Assembly (NCBI GenBank): GCA_002551355.1
Contig: NTHE01000027.1
Coordinates: 1 to 64,000 of the forward strand
DNA: 64,000 nucleotides
Reading direction: 5' to 3'
Source of the DNA: Streptomyces sp. man185
Lineage (GTDB): Bacteria > Actinomycetota > Actinomycetes > Streptomycetales > Streptomycetaceae
Shown here: piece by piece, positions 24,286-33,135 of the stretch
Layout of the letters: the number at the start of each line of letters is the position of its first letter
Position numbering within the stretch: position 1 is the first letter of the stretch
Position numbers and translations under genes: made by a program
Notes under the pieces: model-generated
What the model was told of the DNA's origin: nothing
The model's database searches: none
The model's input: only the letters and a program-made list of their open reading frames with translations

Positions 24286-24858
24286 ATGGATGAGGAGTTC
24301 CGTTCACTCATGGACCGTCTGGAACCCGAGGCGGCCGGATCACCGCAGTACGCCCGGCTCGCAGCCGCCGAGGACCCCGAGGAGCTGGCCCGCGTCCTCG
24401 TGGAGCCGCACCAGCCGCTGTGGGCCCGCGAGCTGGCGGCCTTCCGGCTCGGCTGCGCGGGCGACCGGCGGGCCTTCGAGGCGCTGGTGCTCCTGCTCAA
24501 CCACCGCGACCCCGAACGCTGCGTCTCCGCCTCCCACGCCCTGGCCCGCCTGGACGACCCCCGCACGCCCCGGGCCGCCGCCGCTCTCGCCACCAACTCC
24601 CTGCGCACCGCCTACGCGCTGCACCCGGTGCGCCTGCTGACCGACCTGCGGGCCCCCGAGTCGGTCCCCGCCCTGGTCGCCACCCTCCAACGCCTGCTGG
24701 CCCCCGGCGAACCCCACTGGCGCGTCGCCCTGGCCTGCGTCGAGGGCCTCGGCCGGCTGGCCGACGAACAGGCCCGCCCGGTCCTCACAGCGGCCCTTCC
24801 GCACCCCCGGCTCGGGGCGGCCGCCGCGGCGGCGCTCAGCCGGCTGCCGGAGGAGTGA
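24286..24858 (+). CDS. HEAT-repeat protein
   Basis: A 190-residue alpha-helical protein of HEAT/PBS-lyase-type repeats: repeated units such as ARELAAFRLGCAGDRRAFEA, CVSASHALARLDDPRTPRAA, and the final ACVEGLGRLADEQARPVLTA show the alternating helix pattern and LxxLxDxRA-type spacing. Such repeats form a curved scaffold for protein binding and have no catalysis of their own. The N-terminal 25 residues are acidic and not part of a repeat. The ATG at 24286 is the first codon with good bias. It overlaps the convergent GNAT gene by 23 bases, so the two transcripts are antisense at their ends. Confidence 0.85.
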   Translation: MDEEFRSLMDRLEPEAAGSPQYARLAAAEDPEELARVLVEPHQPLWARELAAFRLGCAGDRRAFEALVLLLNHRDPERCVSASHALARLDDPRTPRAAAALATNSLRTAYALHPVRLLTDLRAPESVPALVATLQRLLAPGEPHWRVALACVEGLGRLADEQARPVLTAALPHPRLGAAAAAALSRLPEE

Positions 24859-25393
24859 GCGGGCGGACATGGCGCACCTGGGTCACCGGGACGCCGCCCG
24901 CCAGGAACGTGTCCTCGCCCCCGTCCGGCCGGAACCCGGCCCGCTCGTAGAACCGGCGCGCCGACGCGTTCTCCCGGAGCACCCAGAGCGCCACGTCCGG
25001 GTGGCCCGCGGCGGTGGCCCGGGCCGTCAGCTCGGTCAGCAGGGCGCGGCCGGTTCCGGTCCCGATGTGCTCGGGCAGGACGTAGATCGCGTACAGCTCG
25101 CAGCCGGGGAGCCCGTGGTCCTCGGCGCGGTGCGGGCCGGAGCAGGCCCAGCCGGTCACCGTGCCGTCCGGCCGCTCGGCCACCACGTTGACGGCCTCGC
25201 CGCGCTCCTCGAAGTACCTGCGCCGCAGCCCGGTCTCCTCGGCGATGTCCATCCTGTCCAGATACGGCTGCGGCAGCATGCCCCGATAGGCGTGCTGCCA
25301 GCCGCGCACCCGGATCGTGGCGACCGCCTCGCAGTCCTCGATCCGCATGTCACGGACGGTGGTGCCGGGCGGGGGAGTGGTGGAGTGCCTCAT
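24836..25393 (-). CDS. GNAT-family N-acetyltransferase
   Basis: A 185-residue single-domain acetyltransferase of the kind annotated RimI-like or phosphinothricin/aminoglycoside-type. The fold runs from VRDMRIEDCEAVATIRVRGW (about 13-32) to the acetyl-CoA loop IGTGTGRALLTELTARA (about 116-132) and the final NASARRFYERAGF (about 145-157), the standard GNAT motif B. The C-terminus includes GGVPVTQVRHVRP, often seen in the GNATs that acetylate small amines. The substrate is unknown. The last 23 bases overlap the HEAT-repeat gene on the other strand. ATG at 25391-25393. Confidence 0.88.
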   Translation of the reverse strand: MRHSTTPPPGTTVRDMRIEDCEAVATIRVRGWQHAYRGMLPQPYLDRMDIAEETGLRRRYFEERGEAVNVVAERPDGTVTGWACSGPHRAEDHGLPGCELYAIYVLPEHIGTGTGRALLTELTARATAAGHPDVALWVLRENASARRFYERAGFRPDGGEDTFLAGGVPVTQVRHVRPLTPPAAG

Positions 25394-25473
25394 GCCGGGC
25401 CATCCTCGCCCACCCCCTCGCGCCCCGCCCGTGTTTTCCGCCGCCGTCCGGGCGCCGGGCCGGCGATCGGGGC

Positions 25474-27060
25474 TCAGCGCCGGAAGCCGAGCAGACCGTG
25501 CAGGCGGCTGCCCTTGCTGTTGTCCACCGACTGGGCCGCCGCCTTCTCGGCGGGCAGCGGCTTCGGCTCCGGCAGGGCGGCGCAGACCGCGTCCGCCTCG
25601 CCCCGGCCACGCGGGACCTTGCCGTCGGTCAGATAGGCCGTCAGATGCTCGTCCAGGCACGCGTTGCCGCTCAGTGTGATGCCGTGGTTGCCGCCGCCCT
25701 CCTCCACGACGAGGCTGGAGCCCTTGAGCTTGCGGTGCATGCTGACCGCGCCGCCGTACGGGGTCGCCGCGTCGTCGGTGGCCTGCAGGATGAGCGCCGG
25801 GGGCAACTGCCGGTTGTTCACCGGGACCGGGTGCAGCGGCGCCACCGGCCAGTCCGCGCACGGCGCGTTGTACCAGGTGTTGTTCCAGGTCATGAACGGC
25901 GCCTTCTTGTGAATGCGCCGGCTGTCGTTGCGCCAGGTGCTCCAGTGCTCGGGCCAGCCGGCGTCGCGGCACTGGACGGCCGTGTAGACCGAGTAGCCGT
26001 TGTCGCCGCTCGCGTCGACCGCGCCGAAGTTCTCGTACACCTCGACCAGCGCCTCGGCGTCCCGGTCCTTCACGTACGCGGCGAACGCCTCGGCGAGGTA
26101 GGGCCAGTAGCCGTTGTAGTACCCGCCGGGCAGGAAGGTGTCCTCCAGCTCGCTCGCGCCGACCGTGCCGCCCGCGGGCTCCCGCGCCACGTCCGCCCGC
26201 ATCCGGTACCAGGCGGCCTCGACGCGGGCCGGGTCGGTGCCCAGGCCGTAGGCGGCGTCGTTCTTCGCGACCCAGGCGGCGAAGGCCTTGTGGCGGTCGT
26301 CGAACGCGTAGTCCTGGCCGAGGTTGCCCTCGTACCAGACGTCGTCCGGGTCGACGACCGAGTCCAGGACCAGGCGGCGCACGCGCTCCGGGTACAGCTT
26401 GGCGTAGACCGCGCCGAGGTAGGTGCCGTAGGAGTAGCCGAAGTAGTTGATCTGCCGGGAGCCCAGCGCCCGGCGGATCACGTCGAGGTCCTTGGCCGCG
26501 CTGACCGTGTCCATGTACGGCAGCACGTCACCGTGCTTCTCGCCGCAGGCCCGGGCGAAGGACTCCGCCCGGTCGCGGTTGATCCGCTCCGCGCGGTAGG
26601 AGGCCGGCACCGAGTCGGGGCGCACCGGATCGAAGTGTCCGGGCAGGCAGTTCAGGGCGGGGGTGCTCTTGCCGACGCCGCGCGGGTCGAAGCCGATCAC
26701 GTCGTACTGCGCGGCGACCTTCTTGGGCAGCGAGGACGCCACGAACCCGGCCATCGACAGGCCGCTGCCGCCCGGACCGCCCGGGTTGACCAGCAGCGGG
26801 CCCTGGAACTTCTTCGCGGTGTGCGGGACGCGGGACAGGGCGAGCGTGACCTGACGGCCCGACGGGCGGCGGTGGTCCAGCGGGGCGCGGACCTTCGCGC
26901 ACTGGAGCGTCGGGTAGCTCTCGGTCGGACAGTCGGTCCACTTCGGCTTCGGGGCGGGCGGCACGCTCGCCGCGGTGGCGGCGGCCGGGCCGGGCGCGGC
27001 GGTCAGCAGACCGGCGACGGTCGCGCCGACGGCGACCAGAATTCCTGCACGTTTCGTCAT
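25474..27060 (-). CDS. Secreted tripeptidyl aminopeptidase (alpha/beta hydrolase, S33)
   Basis: A 528-residue exported serine peptidase of the Streptomyces Tap/SlpD/SlpE type, which removes N-terminal tripeptides from secreted proteins. A signal peptide (residues 1-30, ending near AAATA) precedes the mature protein, which opens WTDCP...LQCAKVRAPLDH, typical of this family. The oxyanion region is NPGGPGGSG (92-100), the nucleophile elbow is GYSYGT (208-213, Ser210), the acid lies in LILQATDDAATP, and His is in GGGNHGIT. The C-terminal cysteine-containing cap (NACLDEHL and AVCAALP) is also typical. The length matches the family. It lies 145 bases after the radical SAM gene on the same strand. 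It acts outside the cell or in the wall. Confidence 0.93.
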   Translation of the reverse strand: MTKRAGILVAVGATVAGLLTAAPGPAAATAASVPPAPKPKWTDCPTESYPTLQCAKVRAPLDHRRPSGRQVTLALSRVPHTAKKFQGPLLVNPGGPGGSGLSMAGFVASSLPKKVAAQYDVIGFDPRGVGKSTPALNCLPGHFDPVRPDSVPASYRAERINRDRAESFARACGEKHGDVLPYMDTVSAAKDLDVIRRALGSRQINYFGYSYGTYLGAVYAKLYPERVRRLVLDSVVDPDDVWYEGNLGQDYAFDDRHKAFAAWVAKNDAAYGLGTDPARVEAAWYRMRADVAREPAGGTVGASELEDTFLPGGYYNGYWPYLAEAFAAYVKDRDAEALVEVYENFGAVDASGDNGYSVYTAVQCRDAGWPEHWSTWRNDSRRIHKKAPFMTWNNTWYNAPCADWPVAPLHPVPVNNRQLPPALILQATDDAATPYGGAVSMHRKLKGSSLVVEEGGGNHGITLSGNACLDEHLTAYLTDGKVPRGRGEADAVCAALPEPKPLPAEKAAAQSVDNSKGSRLHGLLGFRR

Positions 27061-27130
27061 GGGGCCTCCCGGAGTGGCGGGACGCGGCGCCGGATCACCG
27101 GTCCCCGCCGCATGCTCCCCGAATTCCCCT

Positions 27131-27149
27131 GCGGAAGGGCCCGTTCCGC
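27131..27149 (-). terminator. Weak hairpin between the radical SAM and aminopeptidase genes
   Basis: Stem GCGGAA/TTCCGC with loop GGGCCCG, 56 bases after the radical SAM stop. Six pairs only, so weak. Confidence 0.3.
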
Positions 27150-27204
27150 GCGGAGTCGACCCGTACGGTCACGCCATCGGCCCCACGGGGCCTACATGTA
27201 CGCC

Positions 27205-28245
27205 TCAGAGCAGGGTCAGCTGGGTCGGGCCGGGCTCCGGTGCGGCGGCCGGAGCGGCCGGCGCCGGGGTGATCCGGCGGGTCTCGCCCCGGTGGGCGGG
27301 GCCGATCCCGAACTCGTCCGCCAGCTCGTGCACCTGACGCGTGATCCGGCGCTGGTACCAGGTGGGGGCGTACGCCCCGTCCGCGTACATCCGCTCGTAG
27401 CGCTCCACCAGATGCGGATGGTGCTGCTTCAGCCAGTCCATGTACCACTCGCGCGCGCCGGGGCGCAGGTGGAGCACCAGCGGGGTCACCGAGGTGGCTC
27501 CCGCGTCCGCGATGGCCGCGACCGTGGCGCGCAGCTGCTCCGGGCGGTCGCCCAGGAACGGGATGACGGGGGCCATCAGGACCGAGCAGCCGATCCCGGC
27601 GTCGGTGAGGGCGCGCACCACGTCCAGCCGGCGTTCGGGGGAGGGGGTGCCCGGCTCGACCGTCCGCCACAGCTCCCGGTCGGTGAAGCCCACGGAGACC
27701 GAGACGCCGATCTCGGTGACCTCCGCGGCCTGCCGCAGCAGCTCCAGGTCGCGCAGGATCAGCGTGCCCTTGGTCAGGATGGAGAACGGGTTGGCCCGGT
27801 CGCGCAGCGCCGCGATGATGCCCGGCATGAGCCGGTAGCGGCCCTCGGCCCGCTGGTAGCAGTCGACGTTCGTGCCCATCGCGATGTGCTCCCCGCGCCA
27901 GTGCCGGGAGGCCAGTTCCCGTTGGAGCAGCTCGGCGGCGTTGATCTTGACGACGATCTGGGAGTCGAAGCCGGTGCCGGTGTCCAGGTCCAGATAGCTG
28001 TGGGTCTTGCGGGCGAAGCAGTACACACAGGCGTGCGTGCAGCCCCGGTAGGGGTTCACCGTCCATTCGAACGGCATCCGCGAGGCGCCGGGCACCCGGT
28101 TCAGGATCGAGCGGGCCCGGATCTCGTGGAAGGTGATGCCCCGGAATTCCGGGGTGTCGAACGTGCGCGTGGTCACCGCGTCCGCGGCGAAGAGCGCGCT
28201 GTTCCCGGTCGTCGAGTTCTTCTCGACCAGATTGTCCCAGCGCAT
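27205..28245 (-). CDS. Rv2578c-type radical SAM protein
   Basis: A 346-residue radical S-adenosylmethionine protein. The iron-sulfur cluster ligands are Cys69, Cys73 and Cys76 in RGCTHACVYCFAR, preceded by TVNPYRGC. The TIM-barrel core follows, with GTNVDCYQ (about 124-131), LTKGTLILRD and EIGVSVSVGFTD (about 173-184), the pattern of the SplB-like/Rv2578c branch, related to spore photoproduct lyase; C-terminal residues about 310-346 are proline-rich. The substrate is unknown. The ATG at 28243-28245 follows GAGGAGG. A perfect LexA-type box lies 34 bases upstream, suggesting induction by DNA damage, consistent with a repair role but not proof of it. Confidence 0.9.
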   Translation of the reverse strand: MRWDNLVEKNSTTGNSALFAADAVTTRTFDTPEFRGITFHEIRARSILNRVPGASRMPFEWTVNPYRGCTHACVYCFARKTHSYLDLDTGTGFDSQIVVKINAAELLQRELASRHWRGEHIAMGTNVDCYQRAEGRYRLMPGIIAALRDRANPFSILTKGTLILRDLELLRQAAEVTEIGVSVSVGFTDRELWRTVEPGTPSPERRLDVVRALTDAGIGCSVLMAPVIPFLGDRPEQLRATVAAIADAGATSVTPLVLHLRPGAREWYMDWLKQHHPHLVERYERMYADGAYAPTWYQRRITRQVHELADEFGIGPAHRGETRRITPAPAAPAAAPEPGPTQLTLL

Positions 28246-28278
28246 GGACGCCTCCTCGGTAGCACTTCTCGCAGAATA

Positions 28279-28290
28279 GAACACGTGTTC
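28279..28290 (-). promoter_or_regulatory. LexA (SOS) box upstream of the radical SAM gene
   Basis: GAACACGTGTTC, a perfect 12-bp palindrome that matches the Gram-positive/actinobacterial SOS box GAAC-N4-GTTC, including the preferred RNRY centre (ACGT). It is 34 bases before the ATG, just upstream of a TATTCT that could be the -10 box, so bound LexA would cover the promoter. Confidence 0.7.
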
Positions 28291-28413
28291 CCTTGATCGT
28301 GCGAGGCAGGCCCGGTGCCGGTCTGCCGTGTGTCCCCGGCACCGGTGGCCGCGGGGCGCCGGCACTACCGTGTGGGCCCGGAAGAGCCGCTACCCGACCG
28401 GGAGGTCCCGACC

Positions 28414-28806
28414 ATGGCCAGCAAGTTCACCGAGCTCGCGATCGACTGCGCCGACCCCAGCGGCCTCGCCCGCTTCTGGTGCGCGGTGCTCGACTACGAG
28501 GTGGCGCGCGAGGACCGGGGCGACGGCGTCGTCACCATCGGCTCGCCCGAGGTGCCCGAAGGCAGGGACCGGCTCGGCCCCGTGCCGCCGGTGCTGACCT
28601 TCGCGCGGGTGCCCGAGGGCAAGGCGGTCAAGAACCGGCTGCACATCGACGTCAACCCCACCGACCGGGAGCAGGACGAGGAGGTGCGCCGACTGCTCGA
28701 TCTGGGGGCCAGGCACGCGGATGTCGGCCAGGGCGGCGCGAGCTGGGTCGTCCTCACCGACCCGGAGGACAACGAGTTCTGCGTCCTCGCGACCCGCTGC
28801 CCCTGA
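28414..28806 (+). CDS. VOC-family (glyoxalase-like) protein
   Basis: A 130-residue two-module vicinal oxygen chelate protein of the Glyoxalase_6 type. N-terminal LAIDCADPSGLARFWCAVLD (about 8-27) and the C-terminal HIDVNP (about 87-92) and LTDPEDNEFCVL (about 113-124) occur at the usual places. Most proteins of this group have no proven reaction; some bind antibiotics or metal. The start ATG at 28414 is preceded by GGAGGTCCC. It is followed after 88 bases by the SRPBCC gene on the same strand, likely one transcript. It is divergent from the radical SAM gene. Confidence 0.87.
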   Translation: MASKFTELAIDCADPSGLARFWCAVLDYEVAREDRGDGVVTIGSPEVPEGRDRLGPVPPVLTFARVPEGKAVKNRLHIDVNPTDREQDEEVRRLLDLGARHADVGQGGASWVVLTDPEDNEFCVLATRCP

Positions 28807-28894
28807 TGCCCTCCCGGCCCCGATTTTGAGCGGCCGTGCCCGAGGTGGTTGGCTCACCTCACCCCCCGAACCACGGATTGCTGGAGGAACAGCC

Positions 28895-29338
28895 ATGGCG
28901 CAGGTCGAGGCCACCACGGAACGCATCATCGCGGCGGACGCAGAGGCGGTGTTCGACGCGCTGGCCGACTACAAGGACGTCCGCGGCAAGGTGCTGCCCG
29001 GGCACTTCAGCGAGTACGAGGTCCGGGAGGGCGGCGACGGCGAGGGCACCCTCGTGCACTGGAAGCTCCAGGCGACCAGCAAGCGCGTCCGCGACTGCCT
29101 GCTGGAGGTCAGTGAGCCGACCGACGGGCAGCTCGTCGAGAAGGACCGCAACTCCTCCATGGTCACCACCTGGACCGTCACCCCGGCCGGTGAGGGAAAG
29201 TCCAAGGCCGTCGTGGTCACCGTCTGGGACGGCGCGGGCGGCATCGGCGGGTTCTTCGAGCGGACCTTCGCCCCCAAGGGCCTCGCCCGCATCTACGACG
29301 AACTGCTCCAGAACCTCGCCACCGAGGTCGAGAAGTAG
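28895..29338 (+). CDS. SRPBCC-family lipid/small-molecule-binding protein
   Basis: A 147-residue START/Bet v1-like protein: EATTERIIAADAEAVFDALA (about 5-24) is the usual first strand and helix, and the C-terminal long helix GLARIYDELLQNLATEVEK closes the cavity. Members bind hydrophobic ligands or act as cyclases and carriers. Here there is no biosynthetic neighbour, so the ligand is unknown. The ATG at 28895 follows GGAGGAAC. A hairpin at 29357-29395 ends the transcript. Confidence 0.88.
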   Translation: MAQVEATTERIIAADAEAVFDALADYKDVRGKVLPGHFSEYEVREGGDGEGTLVHWKLQATSKRVRDCLLEVSEPTDGQLVEKDRNSSMVTTWTVTPAGEGKSKAVVVTVWDGAGGIGGFFERTFAPKGLARIYDELLQNLATEVEK

Positions 29339-29356
29339 CCGCCCTCCGCCGCATCG

Positions 29357-29395
29357 GAGGCCGGTCCGCCCGGCCTTCGCAGGACGACCGGCCTC
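29357..29395 (+). terminator. Hairpin after the SRPBCC gene
   Basis: Arms 29357-29366 and 29386-29395 pair perfectly over 10 bases; the 19-base loop can itself fold. It begins 19 bases after the stop codon. Confidence 0.55.
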
Positions 29396-29558
29396 ACCGG
29401 AACGGGTGGTTTTCCGGGGCGGCCGGTTGTGCGCCGTAGTGGCTCCCACCGGGGCATAAGCCCTCCGTGCGCGCCGCGTACGCCCCTCGTCACGTTTGCC
29501 CCGCCTTACCGCGCGATGCGAGAAATGGGCGGCGCAGGTGCGACGAGGGGAGCGTTAC

Positions 29559-32006
29559 GTGGTGGGCGGTATCACGCTGGTGAAGGACGAGCCGGACGGC
29601 CCGGGACCGGACGGCCCGGCGGCGACGGCCGGAGCCCTCGCCGCACCGCCCCCGCCACCCCCACCGGCCGGAACCGGCCAGGCGCCGGCGGACATCAGCC
29701 CCCGCAAGGTCCGCATGGTCTTCCTCGGGCTGATGCTCACCCTGCTGCTCGCGGCGCTCGACCAGATGATCGTCGCCACCGCCCTGCCCCGCATCGTCGG
29801 TGAGCTGCACGGCCTGGAGAAGATGTCCTGGGCGGTCACCGCCTATCTCCTCGCCTCGACCATCGTCCTGCCGCTGTACGGCAAACTCGGCGACCTCTTC
29901 GGCCGCAAGGGCGTCTTCCAGTTCGCCATCGTCGTGTTCATCATCGGCTCCGCCCTCGCGGGCTGGTCGCGCACCATGGACGAGCTGATCGCCTTCCGCG
30001 CCATCCAGGGCGTCGGCGGCGGCGGTCTCATGATCGGCGTCCAGGCGATCATCGCGGACATCGTCCCGGCCCGGGAGCGCGGCCGCTACATGGGCCTCAT
30101 CGGCGCGGTCTTCGGCCTCGCCTCGGTCGCCGGCCCCCTGCTCGGCGGGTTCTTCACCGACCACGCCTCCTGGCGCTGGTGCTTCTACATCAACGTCCCG
30201 TTCGGCCTGGTCACCCTGGCCGTCATCGCGGTCGTCCTCAAGCTGCCCCGGCCCGCCGTACGCCCCCGGCTCGACGTCCTGGGCGCAGTGCTCCTCGCCG
30301 TCGCCTCCACCTGCCTGGTGCTGGTGACCAGTTGGGGCGGTACCGAGTACGCCTGGGGCTCGCGCACCATCCTGGGACTGGCGGCGGGCGCGGTCGTCAC
30401 CACGGCGCTCTTCGTCGCCGCCGAGCACCGGGCCGCAGAACCGATCATCCCGCTGCGGCTGTTCCGCGACTCCGTCTTCAACGTCACCGGTCTGGTCGGC
30501 GCGGTCGTCGGCATCGCGCTCTTCGGGGCCGCCAGCTACCTCCCCACCTATCTCCAGATGGTCGACGGGGTCAGCGCCACCGAGTCCGGGCTGCTGATGC
30601 TCCCGATGATGATGGGCATCGTCGGCGGCTCCATCGCCTCCGGCCAGCTCATCACCCGCACCGGCCGCTACCGGATCTACCCGATCGTCGGCTGCGCCGT
30701 CTCGGTGGCCGGCATGGGGCTGCTGTCCCTGCTGGAGGCGGACACCTCCCCCCTGGCGTACAGCTTCTACCAGGCCGTCCTCGGCCTCGGCATCGGGCTG
30801 GTCATGTCCGTCCTCGTGCTCGCCGTGCAGAACTCCGTACGTCCCTCGGACCTCGGCACCGCCACCAGCGCGAACAACTACTTCCGGCAGATCGGCGGCA
30901 GCGTCGGCGCGGCCATCTTCGGCACGCTGTTCGCCGGGCGGCTCTCCGACGCCCTCGGCGTGCGCCTGCCCACCGGTGCGGAGTTGCCCGCCCCCGAGTC
31001 GATCACCCCGCAGATCGTCCACGCGATGGAACCCGCGCTGCGCGACGCCTACATCCAGGCGTACGTCGACGCGATGCCGCGCATCTTCCTCTACCTCGTG
31101 CCGGTGCTCGTGCTCGGCCTGATCCTCGCCTTCTTCCTCAAGGAGAAACCGCTGGTGTCCCACCACAGCCCCGAAGCCGCCGCCGAGACCACGCAGATCC
31201 CCGCCGCCCGCGCCGACTCCGGCCGGCCCGCCGCCCTCGGTCACCTCGCCGGGGTCCCGGTCCACGGCAGCGTCCAGCACCCCGACGGCACCACCGTTCC
31301 CCGGGCCGCCCTCACTCTCATCGACGTCCAGGGACAGCAGATCGGGCGCGGGGCCAGCGGCGAGGACGGGCGGTACGCGCTCAGCGTCCCCGGCGCCGGC
31401 TCCTACGTCCTGATCGCCGCCGCCGGAGGCCACCAGCCGCAGGCCGTCAGCGTCACCGTGGGCGAACGCCCGGTCGAGCTGGACGTGGTGCTCGGCGGCG
31501 CCGGACGCCTCGCCGGATCCGTCCTCACCCCCGACGGCGCCCCCGTCCGCGACGCGGCCGTCACCCTCACCGACGTACGGGGCGAGGTCGTCGCCTCGAC
31601 CCATACGGGCCGCGAGGGCGGCTACGTCATCGGCGAGCTCATCGCGGGCGAGTACACCCTCGCCGCCAGCGCCCCCGCCTTCCGCCCCGCCGCCCTCCCG
31701 GTCAGCGTGCAGGCCGCCCGCGAGACCCGGCAGGACATCGAGCTGGCGGGCGGGGCCGTCCTGCGCGGCGTCGTCCGGGCCACCGGCGGACGGCCCGTCG
31801 AGGACGCCCGGGTCACCCTGCTCGATGCGGCGGGCAACGTGGTGGACACGCTCACCACCGGGCCCGACGGCTCGTTCCGATTCGTCGACCTGTCGTCCGG
31901 CGAGTACACCGTGATCGCCGCCGGATACCCGCCGGTCGCCACCGTCCTCCAGGTCGCGGGCGGCGGCCGCACCGAGCGCGACCTCCAGCTGGGCCACGAG
32001 GACTGA
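29559..32006 (+). CDS. DHA2-type MFS exporter with three carboxypeptidase-regulatory-like domains
   Basis: An 815-residue fusion. After a disordered, proline-rich N-terminus (about 1-48) come 14 predicted membrane helices of the DHA2 drug:H+ antiporter class (about 50-555), with the motif-A loop LYGKLGDLFGRKGVF, motif-C-like GPLLGGFFTDHASWRWCFYI, and a long loop between helices 13 and 14. The last 250 residues are three similar beta-sandwich repeats (about 578-655, 656-730, 731-810), each of the carboxypeptidase-regulatory-like type with patterns such as GxxVxxxDGxxVxxAxVTLxDxxG and xGxYxLxxLxxGEYTLxA. The tail lies inside by usual topology. Start: GTG at 29559 with GGGGAG six bases before; an upstream TTG at 29496 lacks support. 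It is alone on its transcript. Confidence 0.9.
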   Translation: MVGGITLVKDEPDGPGPDGPAATAGALAAPPPPPPPAGTGQAPADISPRKVRMVFLGLMLTLLLAALDQMIVATALPRIVGELHGLEKMSWAVTAYLLASTIVLPLYGKLGDLFGRKGVFQFAIVVFIIGSALAGWSRTMDELIAFRAIQGVGGGGLMIGVQAIIADIVPARERGRYMGLIGAVFGLASVAGPLLGGFFTDHASWRWCFYINVPFGLVTLAVIAVVLKLPRPAVRPRLDVLGAVLLAVASTCLVLVTSWGGTEYAWGSRTILGLAAGAVVTTALFVAAEHRAAEPIIPLRLFRDSVFNVTGLVGAVVGIALFGAASYLPTYLQMVDGVSATESGLLMLPMMMGIVGGSIASGQLITRTGRYRIYPIVGCAVSVAGMGLLSLLEADTSPLAYSFYQAVLGLGIGLVMSVLVLAVQNSVRPSDLGTATSANNYFRQIGGSVGAAIFGTLFAGRLSDALGVRLPTGAELPAPESITPQIVHAMEPALRDAYIQAYVDAMPRIFLYLVPVLVLGLILAFFLKEKPLVSHHSPEAAAETTQIPAARADSGRPAALGHLAGVPVHGSVQHPDGTTVPRAALTLIDVQGQQIGRGASGEDGRYALSVPGAGSYVLIAAAGGHQPQAVSVTVGERPVELDVVLGGAGRLAGSVLTPDGAPVRDAAVTLTDVRGEVVASTHTGREGGYVIGELIAGEYTLAASAPAFRPAALPVSVQAARETRQDIELAGGAVLRGVVRATGGRPVEDARVTLLDAAGNVVDTLTTGPDGSFRFVDLSSGEYTVIAAGYPPVATVLQVAGGGRTERDLQLGHED

Positions 32007-32071
32007 GGCGTACGGGACCGGGCCGGGCCCCGGGGCCGACGAGGCTCCAAGGGCCGGTGGGGCGCCAGGAC

Positions 32072-33004
32072 TCAGCCCCGGAGCCACGCCCGCCCCGCGT
32101 CCTCCCGGGCCGGCTCCCGTACCGGGTCCTCCCGCACCAGCCGCATCAGCGCCCGCGCCCCCGGGCTCAGGCTCCGCGCCCCCGGCAGCACCACCACGCT
32201 CTCGTACACCGGCCGGTGAACCCCCGCCAGCTCCACCGCGACCAGCCGCGCCGCCTCCGGCTTACGGGAGAAGTGGTGCGGCACCACCGCGATCCCCAGC
32301 CCCTCCTGCACCAGCTCCAGCAGACTGTGCACATCGTTGACCTCAAGCCCCACCGTCCGGCGCACCCCCGCCGCCGCGAAGGCCTCGTCGGCGGCCCGGC
32401 GCGGCCCCCAGTCCGGATGGAAGTCGATGAACGACGCCCCCGGCAGCTCCTCCCACCCCACCTCGGCCCGCCCGGCGAACGGATGCCCCGCCGCACACAG
32501 CAGCACCATCGGCTCCCGGGCCAGCGGCACCAGCTCCCCGCGCCACTCCGCCGGGCCGACCGTCGCCGCGAACGCCAGGTCGAGGCGTCCGCCCGACACC
32601 CCGTCCAGCAGACTGCTGGTGCCCTCCTGCCGCAGCCGCAGCTCCATCTGCGGATGCTCCCGGTGGAACGCCGCCAGCAGCCGAGCCGGGCTCACCCCCG
32701 CCACGCACTGCTCGACCCCCACCGTCAGCGTCCCGCGCAGCAGCCCCCGTACGGCATCGACCGCGTCCCGCGCCGCCCGCGCCCCCGCCAGCGTGCGCTC
32801 CGCCTCCACCAGCAGCGCCCGCCCCGCCTCGGTGAGCCGGACCGTGCGCGTGGTGCGGCTGAACAACGGGGTCCGCAGCTCCTGCTCCAGCGCCCGTACG
32901 GAGGCGGAGAGCCCGGACTGCGAGACGGCGAGGCGCTCGGCGGCGCGGGTGAAGTGCTGCTCCTCCGCCACGGCGACGAAGTGCTCCAGCTGACGCAATT
33001 CCAT
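32072..33004 (-). CDS. LysR-family transcriptional regulator
   Basis: A 310-residue LysR-type regulator. The N-terminal helix-turn-helix is complete: MELRQLEHFVAVAEEQHFTR, then AERLAVSQSGLSASVRALEQ (about 21-40) and PLFSRTTRTVRLTEAG. The C-terminal substrate-binding domain begins GTLTVGVEQ (about 92) and holds two lobes with FIDFHPDWGPRRAADEAF. It is divergent from the aldo/keto reductase gene, 131 bases apart, the classical arrangement in which LysR controls its neighbour in response to a small metabolite. GATT and AATC, 17 bases apart around 33005-33030, are a weak possible site. ATG at 33002-33004. Confidence 0.92.
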   Translation of the reverse strand: MELRQLEHFVAVAEEQHFTRAAERLAVSQSGLSASVRALEQELRTPLFSRTTRTVRLTEAGRALLVEAERTLAGARAARDAVDAVRGLLRGTLTVGVEQCVAGVSPARLLAAFHREHPQMELRLRQEGTSSLLDGVSGGRLDLAFAATVGPAEWRGELVPLAREPMVLLCAAGHPFAGRAEVGWEELPGASFIDFHPDWGPRRAADEAFAAAGVRRTVGLEVNDVHSLLELVQEGLGIAVVPHHFSRKPEAARLVAVELAGVHRPVYESVVVLPGARSLSPGARALMRLVREDPVREPAREDAGRAWLRG

Positions 33005-33135
33005 GATTGAGCAATGTAGGCGATGAATCCGAGCGGAATCTCCTGTTGGACTGCTGGATCCATCTGCGGAAGCCTGGAGCCCGTACGCGTGCCGGTCCCG
33101 GCGCGCCACCCTCGTACCCCTCCGCGGAGCCTCGT

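Noticed and set aside
29490-32087. Long open frame opposite the MFS gene
   Set aside because: Its composition is the mirror of biased codons in the real gene; no domain or ribosome site.
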